Below, in pieces: positions 1 to 10,233 of a stretch of DNA of 64,000 bases. Position 1 is the first letter of the stretch. Each line of letters begins with the position of its first letter. Source of the DNA: Emergomyces orientalis. Taxonomy: Eukaryota; Ascomycota; Eurotiomycetes; Onygenales; Ajellomycetaceae. The position numbers and the translations under genes were made by a program. The stretch is taken from the NCBI GenBank assembly GCA_002110485.1, contig MOWL01000067.1:372001-436000 (forward strand), in the 5' to 3' direction. Under the pieces are notes generated by a model that was given only the letters and a program-made list of their open reading frames with translations, searched no databases and was not told the origin of the DNA.

Positions 1-1656
1 CCAGATATGGTGGAAGAACCAGAAACACTTCATAGATAAGTTTCAAAAATTGCAGAATACAGCTTTAAGAAGAATTCTGGGAGCTTTCAAAACCTCTCCA
101 TGTAGAGCTATGGAAATAGAAGCTTCTATATCACCTCCTGAAATAAGATTTGAGAAGATATACAAGAATTATGCACTGAGAATCATGAAAATGCCAGATA
201 TTCATTCAATTAGAAAAAGAATATCTACATCTTATTCTCCAATTCAATCTGGAAATGACTTAGATTGGAATAGATATCTAGATTGGAATGAAAGTCAAGA
301 AAATCAAGAAAATGAGAGAAATAGAAAAAAAATTCCTTCTCAACTATATAGAGTATGCTCAATGATTAAAGATGAGTTCTCCTCATTAAATATTGAAAAG
401 ATTGAACATGAAAAGCTATATTCATGAAAAGAAAAACTAGGCTCAATGATTTCAATTGAAATAAGTGCATTATCAAAACCAGAAGAAGCTGAGAATCATA
501 AAAGAATAATAGAGAAAATTGATTTTAAAAAGTCAATTCTAATCTATTCAGATGGTTCAATGAATGAAAATAAAGGCCTAGAAGCTGGAATAGCATATAC
601 AGAAGATAATTACAAATATACATCAGATTCATGGAATATTGGAAATGAATGTGAAGTATTTGATGCTGAATTATATGCTATTATGAAAGTTTTTAAACTG
701 ATAGAAATAAAAGCTTCAAAAAGAAAAGATATGAAAGAAGCATGGATTTTTTCAGATAGTCAAGCAGCTTTGAAAAGAATTCAAAAGAATGAAATTCATA
801 ATGATCAAATGAATATAGAAGTAATTCTAAAGATATGCAAAAGAATTCAATTAAAATATAAGACAAAGATATATCTGAGCTGGGTTCCTGCTCATATAAA
901 TATACATGGAAATGAGCTTGCTGATGAAGCAGCAAAGAAAGGAACAGAACTAAATATTGCAAGTTCAAAAATAGTTTCATGGTCTTTTATTAAAAGAAAG
1001 ATAAAAGAGAATTGCTTAGAAAAATGGCATAAAATATGAGAAAAACAAAGAAAAAGTCCTCACTATCTTAGATTTGAAACTAAATCTAAATGGAAATCAT
1101 GCTCTATTAAGTGCAAGAAGAAGCTTTTCTTCTCAATCATTCAATTGAAACTAGATCATGGCTATTTCAAATCTTATTTGAAAAGAATATCTGATATTGA
1201 AAGTGAAAATTGTGAATATTGTGACTCTCTTGAAGACCCAGAACATATCTTAATGAATTGCTCATTAAATCAAGAACTTAGAGCTGAACTGAGATATAAA
1301 TATAAGCTGAGAGAAATGAATATGAAACTACTATTTTCAACTGAAATAGACAGTCAATATTTAATTGATTTTCTCAATGAAACTCAAATAGCTACTAGAA
1401 ATCAATTCTATTTCAAAGATGAAAATATAAATGAATGAGAATCTGAAATATTCTTTATAAAAACTGCTAGATATTATATAATATCTCACTATTTCTTTTG
1501 TGTTAGAGTCTGTCTTTTATTTCCTTTGTATTCATGTCATGAGTTATTTTGTCTATCATTAATTTATTTTCTTTGTAATCACTTGAAAATTATATGAAAA
1601 AAGAGAATATAAATAATCTTTAAAGATATTTATAAATAAATAAAAAAAAGAAAAAT
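1..1656 (+). mobile_element. 3' part of a LINE (non-LTR) retrotransposon
   Basis: The + strand carries the end of a LINE pol gene, then about 220 nt of AT-rich untranslated sequence, then an A-rich tail of AAATA/AAAA units at about 1625-1656. The element enters from beyond the left edge. Its tail meets the truncated interior of a second LINE on the opposite strand, so this copy most simply inserted into the other. I could not identify a target-site duplication, because the left end of the element is outside the window. Confidence 0.8.
2..1438 (+). pseudogene. LINE ORF2 C-terminal part: RT tail, RNase H, zinc-binding end
   Basis: One reading frame runs from base 2 to 1438 but is cut by TGA stops at 425-427, 1037-1039 and 1436-1438. 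The first segment resembles the region after the reverse-transcriptase core of Tad1-like fungal LINEs. Bases 446-1039 encode an RNase H domain that keeps all expected acidic residues, in SDGS, AEL, SDSQ and ADE contexts, plus the WVPAH motif. Bases 1145-1438 hold a C-x2-C-x7-H-x4-C zinc-binding motif (CEYC...EH...NC) typical of the LINE C-terminus. Each stop is one transition away from TGG (Trp) or CGA (Arg). There is no CpG dinucleotide in the whole stretch. This is a mutated, inactive copy. Confidence 0.85.
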
Positions 1657-2215
1657 CAATTTGCTGACTATTCTGGGCTGGAATTTAAGTATTGCAAGTG
1701 CTATTTGTTTGAAGAAAAAATGTATAGTAATTAGTTTTAAAGTTAGAAAAATCCTGAGACTCTTTGAGTCTCAGGTAGATATCATAGTCTCTGACTGCAT
1801 ATATATCTATAATTGAAGAATAATAATAATGTAGTTGCAGAATGGGGGAGTCCTCAGGCACCATTGTGTAGCTGCCTGGCGGGGTGGCATAGACATTGAG
1901 TATTAGCACTGAGCCCTTTACTGTGATGATAGTTAACAGTATCATGTATCTTGTTACTGCTCTAATCTTTCATGTCTCTGCTGCCAGTCTTTTGTTGATG
2001 AGAAACCCCACTCTAGCCTCCTTATTTTGCATGCCTGTCTGCTAAAAACCACAGTTGATTGAATATATTGTGCCACTGCCAGCTCTCTCATGCATTCATG
2101 ACTCTTGTAGCACAATAATATCATAGTTTAATGCTGTTTCAGGCTTGATCAGCAACATGTTCATCACTTTACTTGAGTTATACACATTGTATTGCAGTAT
2201 TTGAAGTTGTTCACT
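1657..2215 (-). pseudogene. LINE ORF2 N-terminus, endonuclease domain fragment
   Basis: Translation on the - strand from about 2215 gives the start of an apurinic-type endonuclease (exonuclease-endonuclease-phosphatase fold). An LQYNV motif supplies the catalytic Asn. About 35 codons on, DIIVLQE supplies the catalytic Glu. The frame is broken by TGA, TAG and TGA, each where Trp would fit, and the Pro expected after the QE motif has become Ser. These changes are C-to-T or G-to-A transitions. The part from 1945 to 1685 reads openly and includes LNVYATPPGS. The rest of the endonuclease and all of the reverse transcriptase are missing at the junction near 1657. Confidence 0.7.
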
Positions 2216-2269
2216 TATTGTTCACCTGTATTTTGATCCTGCATGTCAATCAATCATGTGAAGTGTATA

Positions 2270-3690
2270 TACTCATTTAAAAAGTCTTTCTATTGTGTAT
2301 CTGCTCTGAACACATCAGTGAATCTTCTCACTCTTTGCTGACTACTCTGTGTTTTCTTGTCTGTGATTCTGTCACATTTTCTGAATATGATTCAGCCTTT
2401 CTCATCAGAGATCTGTATTATAAAGTGTTGCAGCTGGTTTCTGAGTGTCTTTTTAGCTAGTTCCACCACTGTGCACTGTTCCAGGCAGTTTGCTGCTTAT
2501 GCTGAGTGTGCCTCTTCACAGTTGTAGCAGACTGTCTTTTTTCTCTCTAACAGTGCTATGTAGCTCTTGTCTGTGTGTCTCTTCACTGCACAGTGTTCAC
2601 AGACATTCCCTTTTCAGCAAAATCTAGCTATGTGCCTGTATCACTGACAGCTGTAGCACTGGGTGACTTGAGTCTCTCTATGAAAGATTTCAATCATGCA
2701 GAACTCATTTCTCAAGATAATATCACTTTTCACTAGAGTATTTGCCTGTTGTGATATTGCTACATGTATGATAATGCTTTCATGCAGTTTCTGTTGCTTA
2801 ATTAGATACTTTGTTATCTTGTGAATGAGCATCTTGCATCTCAGTGATAGATTCTGTTTGTATACATCATTCACTGCTTTCTCTGATTTGTTCCAGCTAA
2901 TGATCTTGAGTGAAGCACTCTTGATCAGTACTGCATACATTTTCTTTCTTATATATGTCTTGTCTTCTTATTTTTTCACTCATTCACTGCTTTTCATCAA
3001 TTCAGTCTTTGTACTGAGTGTATCTGTGACAAGAATCAGGTCTTCACTGGGCATGTATCTTGCTGCCACCACTGTGCCAGCAGTGATGTCTTTGATAGCT
3101 TCATTCATCTTCTTAACAATGGTCTCTGAGGTGTGCTTCTCCACTGCCAGTGCATCACAGTTGTGTTGAGATATCACCACCTCTCTCAATACATGCTCAG
3201 TTACTATCTTTGCTGGCAGCCCTCCATTGACTGCTATGCGCGCCCATGAGGTCTCACTGTCCAGCATGTTACATCTTTTATTCTGCTGTGATGCACTTGT
3301 AGCATTCTCTAGCTTCTTTAACATGTTGTCAAGCAGGTTCTTCTTGAGCTCATTCACTGCCTTCAGAGCTCTCTGAATATACAGTAATTCTTTCTTATTA
3401 ATCTTCTTGTCTTTCTCCCTCTTTCTAAGAGTCTCAGTGATCATGCGCAGTGTTACTGCTATACCATTTGTTGCTGCATCTCCTGCCTGCGCGGCTCCAG
3501 GTACGCGTCGCGCCGCGCGCGCACCCACATTCCCTGCACCACCACTCACGCTCACAGCCTCAACCATGGTGTTTGAGAGTGTGTGAGCGAGCTGATGCCC
3601 TTCAAGACCCTCTGCGGTACGAAAGCGATCGCGATTTAGATGTAAAAGAATAAAATAATTTTTGATGAGGTTTCCGAGTTTTTTCTTCAT
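2270..3690 (-). pseudogene. LINE ORF1 (gag-like) with zinc knuckles, mutated
   Basis: An ATG at 3690 opens a 236-codon frame to a TGA at 2982-2980. The same frame continues after a TGA and a TAA into 2940-2641 and beyond. The N-terminal third is rich in Gly, Ala and Arg; the middle is a Lys/Glu-rich, coiled-coil-like stretch. The C-terminal part encodes CCHC zinc knuckles, the first with the pattern C-x2-C-x4-H-x4-C near 2655-2610, the others degenerate. Stops inside the knuckles are TGA where Arg (CGA) or Trp would be expected. A second in-frame ATG is at 3567. ORF1 of Tad1-type LINEs has the same layout, so the identification is fairly firm. The gene is dead. Confidence 0.75.
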
Positions 3691-4049
3691 GGGCCTGTAT
3701 TATATATATATATATATAGTTGCCTGTACCCGTTCAACAGGCGATGTCATGAAGTGTTGAAAGAGATGTGTTTTCTGGGAATTGCCTAGTTTTGCTAGTT
3801 TTGTTTTTTTGTACGATCTTCAGTTGCGTTATTGCCGAGCAAATTTCAGTTGGGGAAGTTCGCTGAGAGAATGTTGCATATATATAGTGTTTATGAGGCC
3901 GCTGTATGGAATGCATCTGATATGAGCTTCTGTATTCTTTTCTCAACCATCATCATTGCTTTGGAATATGTTATGCTCATTTGACTGGGTAAAAGGTATC
4001 AAAACTGATGAGGGTTAGATAACCCGCAGAATGATGATTATGATAAGAT

Positions 4050-4978
4050 GTGAAACATGTGAAGCTTCTTCATTCTTGACTTCTCATAATTGAAGCCTGT
4101 GTGCTCTCTGAAGCTGAAAGAGGTTTCAAAGTCTTAACAAATAAGTCTTACTTTCCTCCAGACAGACTCGATTTTAGGTCTTCTGCAGATGAGAGTGGTT
4201 TCTGAGCTCTCATTTTGATCCGGTCGGTTTCTTTTTCTCTCTTTCATCCGTGGGTCAATAAACAGATGCCCGTTCGCTTCCTTTGCCTGCCAAGGGCATT
4301 TTCACTGTGTATCTGTTGTAGCGGGTTGCAGTTGTCTTTGTAGTCGTTTCATATTGCTAGTAGAGCTGTGTCATCCATGTACCTCGTGGTTTCTATGCCC
4401 ACGGAGCCCTGGAATGCTTGAGATCGTGCAGTCTTCTTCTATAGAAGTAGAACAAGTACGGAATGGGGAGAAGTGGCAACTTCCGAGATATGCCTTCGCT
4501 TATCGCGAAGAACTGATAACTACCTCCAGAAGCTTGAGCTCTGTCGTCCTGTCTGTAAGAAGGAAAGAAAAAAAAACTAGCTGTTCAACTGGGTATCACT
4601 TGCTCTACAGCTACAGATCTTCTTCCGAACCCATGCTGGAGCCGTTTGTGTGAGACATTGTCGTAGATTTCTTTCATGTCTGAGGCTACCTTGTTTTTCA
4701 TTCCATGCCTAATGTATGTATTCTTGAAGTGGGTGAAGGGCAGCTCCTCTCTGTGGCTCTTCAAGAGCAACAAGGTGAGTGACCCTTAGATATTTCTGAA
4801 GGGCCACGAATGTTGATTCCAGAGCTTTGCCAAATGTGTTCCGAAGGGCAATCATCGGATAAGATTCTGGCATGTTGTGGTTGAGCTTGCCTGGTATTTT
4901 CAGAGCACTTGTCTTCACCTTGCGGAAGACTGCCAGCGATGTCTCCATGTTCAAAGAGGTGTTAGGGACAAAGGCCAC
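4050..4978 (-). pseudogene. Degenerate LINE reverse-transcriptase relic
   Basis: Three - strand frames add up to an eroded reverse transcriptase. From 4978 the translation gives a stretch like the RT 1-2 blocks, with PGK, then SYPMIALRNTFGKALES. From about 4700 another frame gives DNVSHKRL, which is the block A neighbourhood where LINEs have a catalytic Asp. Near 4440-4360 there is a recognisable block C, RYMDDTALL, with both catalytic Asp residues. Frameshifts and stops separate the blocks. Unlike the LINEs at 1-3690, this relic still contains CpG sites, so it has a different mutational history. Confidence 0.6.
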
Positions 4979-7567
4979 AGTGAAAGATTCGGTAATCCTT
5001 GAATAACTAGCAAAAGTTTATGAAACTAACGCAGGATTATGCATCCATCGATACTAGATTCCCAGGGTGCTTATTATTGTCCTCATACTCATTAATGATA
5101 ATAATCGATCCTCCAGGGCATGGATAGCAAGCTGAATGATAAAAAATAAAATTAAAAAGAAGTTCGCATTGCGGACAGTGGAGCGCGAGTAAAGAGGAAA
5201 TGAGTATTTTATAATAGTGGGATTTTGGAGAGCCGATTGTAGTCATGTTCTCCATATAACTATAGGTTTAAATGTCGGGTATGCTAAAAAAGACTGCTAT
5301 TCTATGTGATATTCCTATTGAGATGATATTGTATATACGTCATCTAGGTATATAATAGAGATGAATAGGGCTGGCATTACGGAGTAATAATAATGAAGAT
5401 TAGTAAACTCTACTAGAAAAGCCCTTTATCATGCTAGTTCCTGACTTCTAGCGTTGCGCATTTAAATACGTGTGATGACTTCACACACACAGTCCAGAGC
5501 TACCGCTTCCCCCCTGGATCTACTCCGTACCGCCGCGGAGGATCTCTAGTGCTTACCTCGGTAGAGTCAAGGCGATACAGGGCTGGGGATTCTGCAACCT
5601 CTCAGCGCACAAAACGCCCAGCGCATGAAAAGTCCATTTGTTGCTTAGTTGCAAGGTTGCCAAGTACTTTTGTGGACTTCTGAATACCTCCAAATACAAC
5701 TATCCAAAGACATTGTAGGAGGTATTTTTGGGTATTTTGTGATGGACCCGGGTATATAGTATTAAATCCAGGAAGAAATGGAGATTAGGGTTTGAGAAGT
5801 ATAACTACTATATATGTACTATATTTTATATCTGGATTTGTCGTTCATTGCATCAAACTAGCACGAGGGGGAAGAATCGCCATCAAATCCTAATATAGTA
5901 TGGGTTCATTTCCATGATCTAGCCAAAAGAGGCAATGTTTTCGTCGCACCTGGGCACCTAGCCCTGAGTCGGGTGCCTGCAGAACCCGCCTAATAATGTG
6001 CCCTAGCAGTTATGCGCTGGTGCATGTTCATCAGCAGGGGTCGATATCTCATATTTATTAGCTTTGTGGAATACCAGTGATAAGGTCGAATGACCGGGTT
6101 CCTGGCATTCAATCATCAGCGTGGAACCCCTGACAATTGTTCATCTGCAGGGTGTCTCGCAGCTCGTCGTGCAGCACTCTGTTAATGGCACGAGCTGGAG
6201 ATGTCCAGCGAGGGGACCGAAACACTAATATCATGAAACATCGAAACACCTCAGGTAGGTCATCCTTTCTCATCTCGCTTGTGCCTGTTGTCTCATATTC
6301 CCCTTTCCTCTTTCGGGGTATATTTTGCGCTTGTGTGTGTGCTATGAAGAGCATCTTATATACTCCTGCGTAATTCTTTCGATTTTTATCATGCTCATTC
6401 TAAATTGGAAGAATGGTTATATTTAGAATATTACAGCTACCCGTGGACTGTACTTTACCTGATAAGTGCTATGAAGTCACCAATCACAAGATTATGAACT
6501 TCCCCTGTGAAGAAATTCTCTGGATACACTCTCTATTGCAATGTCATCTTGCCTGTTTCTTCAAAAGAGAAGAAATTCTCAACACGTTTTGAAATTCTCA
6601 CTTTTGTCTTGACAGCATGACAAAGGTTGAAAAGACCAACAAGCTTCATGACAGTGATCCGGATGGGGTGATATAGTTTGTCATCTGGCTGACAAGAATG
6701 CCCCTGACGATGCTCCCTATACAGATGCGCCATCATATCATACTGTCTGTACGCACTGCACGGATTCTTAGCAGTGTATCAGCAGCTCGCGTTCTTTACC
6801 AATCGGTCCGCCTTGCTAACGGCCACTCTGTATGGATACCTCCAGCGCAGGGGAGAAGCACTACTCAGGAGTTAGCATACCGCGGACTGATTTAGTCGAG
6901 CTTGGTCATCAAAACGTCCTGCTTCTAAAGTTCCTTCCCGTCCTCCGCTGAGTAGCTCTATACACATGCTGGTCCTGCCTTGCCTCTTATCACATATATC
7001 TATCCCTTTTCAAGCTCTTAGCTCTAGGATGGCCCCCCGCAGGGTCTACTTTACCCCCCCCCCCCCCCCCCTCCTCCCAACCCCACAGGTAAGCTGTCAA
7101 AGATCCATGCATGGCCAGTATCCTATCAGAGCTACTCAACGGGCTGAAGACAATTTATTGCGTACTGTTTTTTTCCGACTTTCTACGGATTCAACGCTCA
7201 GCCTGCCCTGATGCTTCATTTTCGGGACCTCCAGGAGAGTGACATCGCTGATATGTACTCATTTAAACTCAATCTCCTGTGGAGTCAACTACCGCCGCCA
7301 ATTGATACCTTAACTCCAATTATATTGAAGCTGTCCACCCCTTGTTCACAGTCAATCTTGGCATGAGAGATGGAAAGCATGTTATCTGCTTATTTCAATT
7401 TCCCGGGCTGTGGACAAAGAGCTGATATATTAAGCGGAGTCTACTCTGAATCCTGTTACCTGTTGATGTCTACACTCACTACATGATTCTATTCTACATT
7501 CATTCATTGAAGGAGCTTTCTTATCATCTATTTCTGCATAACCAGTTGGGAGCACATTACAGCTGAT
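4979..7567. other. Intergenic, no supported gene
   Basis: Short open frames here have no family resemblance or splice continuity that I can defend. The stretch contains two copies of the 9-mer TACGGAGTA or its complement (5378-5386 and 5521-5529), AT-rich tracts, and a C18 homopolymer near 7054. The 3' portion includes the upstream region of the Con-13-like gene. Confidence 0.5.
7054..7071 (+). repeat. C18 homopolymer
   Basis: Eighteen consecutive C residues, about 500 bases upstream of the Con-13-like gene. Such runs are prone to length error in sequencing and to slippage in vivo. Confidence 0.9.
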
Positions 7568-9384
7568 ATGGTTGTGATCATCACCATGCTGTCCAAATTG
7601 CTATTGATTGGAGTGGCAAGCGCTCAGATCATCAAAACTCCACTTATGAGATACGTTCGAGATCTGGATGCAGAATTTGATGCTGCTCTGCCAGCTCCAC
7701 AAAAATACACTTTAACAAAATGGTCCAACGAAGAGAGTAAGCACTTCACCTCTCCTGTTTATTTTCGATCGATTTTTGCTAACTCTACCTCTTTTATTAT
7801 CTGCAGTTGACCGCCGAGGGCTTCCTCCAAGCTCGATATGGGCTGAGAGTCTTTTGCATCCAGAAAGCCGATTCTACTGCAAAGATGACATTAGTGTCTA
7901 TAATGTTACTTTCGCTGATGTGAGAAACCGATCAGACCTGTCTCACACCCACCCCCACCCCCCCGTTTCCCCATGATTTTCGTCCGCGGCACTCACTGAG
8001 TTTGCGAGATAGTGTCCTGAACCCTGGCTTGTAGGCCACTGCGCCAAGGCAGAAATGAGCAGACAAGCCAGCATAGACTTGATCGGCCGCCTCCCATCAA
8101 CTGCTCGTGGTGCAATCTCTGACTTTCTTGTCGCTAGAATGGAACCAGGCCTTAGTATGCAACATACACAAGGAAATTCAGCAATTTTCGCCGGAAGATT
8201 TCGGCCGGTCGATGCAGTCAAAGCAATGTTGAGATCAATGCAAAAGGGCGTGCCTGGAGTACCCATGGCTGACTTTGAGAAAGCTGTTGCTGCTGATACC
8301 TGTGTGGGTGATGAAGATGCTGCGAATAAGTTGAAGGAAGATGGTTCACATGGACGGGCTGTGGAGAGTGGTTTCGTTATTGCAGCATACATGAAGATTG
8401 TGAAACCTCCATTGGATGCAAGCTGCATGAGCAATCAGCTCAAACTTCTTGGATCCATTCTGAACAAGCAATGGGATGCGCCAGGGCAATGCCCTAACAA
8501 GGTACCGCCCAAGCTCGTGAAGCATAAGTATGCAGGATATGCTCTGTTCTTCCCTATCTCGTTTATTTCAAGGATACACTGTAATAACTAACCATCGCAA
8601 CAACAGGTCTATTCTTTTCCCAAAGGGGTTAGGAGATGTCGAAGGCACTGGTCCCATCTCTGGGGCTAAACCCACGGAACTTACAAAATGGGATAAGTCC
8701 GAGGGAGTCCCCGAGTATTGCTGGAAAATGGCCCAAGGACAGAGGTCAGAGAATAAGGGGGTTTGGTGCACGGCTGATCAGCTCAATGTTTACAATGTCA
8801 CCTATTCAGACTGTCCTGATCAAGATCCTTGGGCAATTTGTCACTGTACCAATGCTCAGCACTCAGTGAACACAATGGTGGAAAAGTTCGGCCGAGTTCC
8901 TGCTGGGTTGCGGAGTCGTGTCCGCCATGTAGCTGCTTTTGAGAATGATTCTGTCGGTGGCGTTCGTGTGTGGCCTTGGAATATAATTGTAATCTATGGT
9001 GATGCTAGGGATAGTGTGTATATGCATGAGTCCAGCCACTGCACTGATCGCGACTTTCACAAAAGCGAGGCCTTTTTAAAGGCTAAAGCTCTGGACACAT
9101 GCTGGCCAACTGACTACTCCAAAACTTCAGATAAAGAACTATTTGCTGAGCTTGGGGTGGCATACCTCTATGACAACAGCGGCAAGTCACTCCGTGAGCG
9201 GGGGTATGATCCATCCTGCCTATCGAATGGGCTTAAAGCGCTGGGTGCACACGCTGGCAGTGAGTTCAAGAAAGGCAGCAAATGTTTCAAGCGGGAACCG
9301 AACTCCAAAATTGTTTATCCATCTGAAGCTGGGATGATGACTGCAGGGTTGGAGAGTGAGATTGAGATTGAGATTTTTCCCTGA
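7568..9384 (+). CDS. Secreted Con-13-like protein with duplicated domain, C-terminal HExxH
   Basis: Four exons fit: 7568-7736, 7807-7919, 8013-8527 and 8607-9384, giving 524 residues. Donors are GTAAGC, GTGAGA and GTATGC; a CTAAC branch site precedes the last acceptor. Residues 1-19 form a signal peptide; a second ATG at 7586 is an alternative start. The chain is two homologous halves. About 48-245 aligns with about 291-485 through shared features: LTKW near the start, a Cys then VYNVT, C-P-x-PW or C-P-x-x-PW, and an ASC.SNQLK/PSC.SNGLK block. The second half carries HESSH (406-410), a zincin-type HExxH, which the first half lacks. I recognise the second half as similar to fungal conidiation-specific protein 13, usually a single-domain secreted protein of about 350 residues. 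The proteolytic role is inferred only from HExxH. Confidence 0.8.
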
Positions 9385-10233
9385 CACCGCATTGCCAGTC
9401 TGAGACTCTTGGGAGTGGGTGCAAGAAATCAATCTGATCTAGAAATAGTATTTTTAGGTGCTTTCTAACACAAAATATCATCAATCTGGACTAGAAAATG
9501 CTGTTTTGGTTGCCTTCTAATCCTCCCCGATTTTCTTTTTTCTTTTTCATTTGAGAGGAAGTGTTTTCCCAGTGTTAGATACCTCGTTGGTCAGGGCCAA
9601 GTTGCATTTTATCCCTTCGTTAGGGCTGTTTGATTTGGAGAAAGTTGGGTGGCGTCGCTCGCGGCAAGAAGAAGACCTTGGTACGTCTGGCGGACGCTGT
9701 GGACATTTCCCACCATGCTCACTGCTTCCTTAAGGGGAGTGACACTGTGCTGGTCGGGGTGGCTGAGAGGGGTAGTGGAGGGCATCATGGATGCGAAAGG
9801 GGAAGCGAAATTATTTTTTGTTTCGGGGGGGAGGGGGGTTATGTTTATAAGAAGATGAAGAGTACTGGGAAGCGCTGAGTGAGAGAAGGAGAATTAAGCA
9901 CCTGTGCGCATGAAAAAGCATCTTTCAGAGTTTTGTGAGCAGTTAATTCGGAAGAATTGTTTATCAAGCTGATAAAATGCTTGTTGAAATTGAGGAGTCA
10001 GAAGAAAATAAAGAAGAGGTTTGAGATGTGTAGCTTGTGCGGCTTCGACCGTTGTTCAGAAGTTGGGGTGCGTTTTACCCGCAGCATGTGTGGCTTCGGG
10101 CAACTGTTTTAGTTTTTAGGCATTGGATGTGCCCTACAAAGCGAAAATTGAAGGGATCTTTTCAGGTGACAATTTTCAGCTCTCGGCCTCATTAAAACCA
10201 TTCATAGTACAAAACCTGGTGAAGAAAAAGTAA
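9385..10233. other. Intergenic between convergent genes
   Basis: This stretch lies between the 3' ends of the Con-13-like gene (+) and the Nse2 gene (-). It must hold both polyadenylation regions. Overlapping short frames near 9551-9878 show no domain and look like chance. Nothing else is recognised. Confidence 0.5.

Larger units (their letters stand above)
1657..3690 (-). mobile_element. 5' part of a second LINE, truncated inside ORF2
   Basis: Read on the - strand, this holds a complete but mutated ORF1 followed by the first roughly 180 codons of ORF2, then stops abruptly where the tail of the + strand LINE begins. The body is CpG-free except for isolated sites, while the 5' end (about 3480-3640) is CpG-rich. 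A TATA-type dinucleotide run at about 3699-3718 lies just outside the ORF1 start and may mark the element edge. Confidence 0.7.

Noticed and set aside
6109..6895. Short frames on both strands as possible transposase remains
   Set aside because: No motif, terminal repeat or family resemblance could be found.
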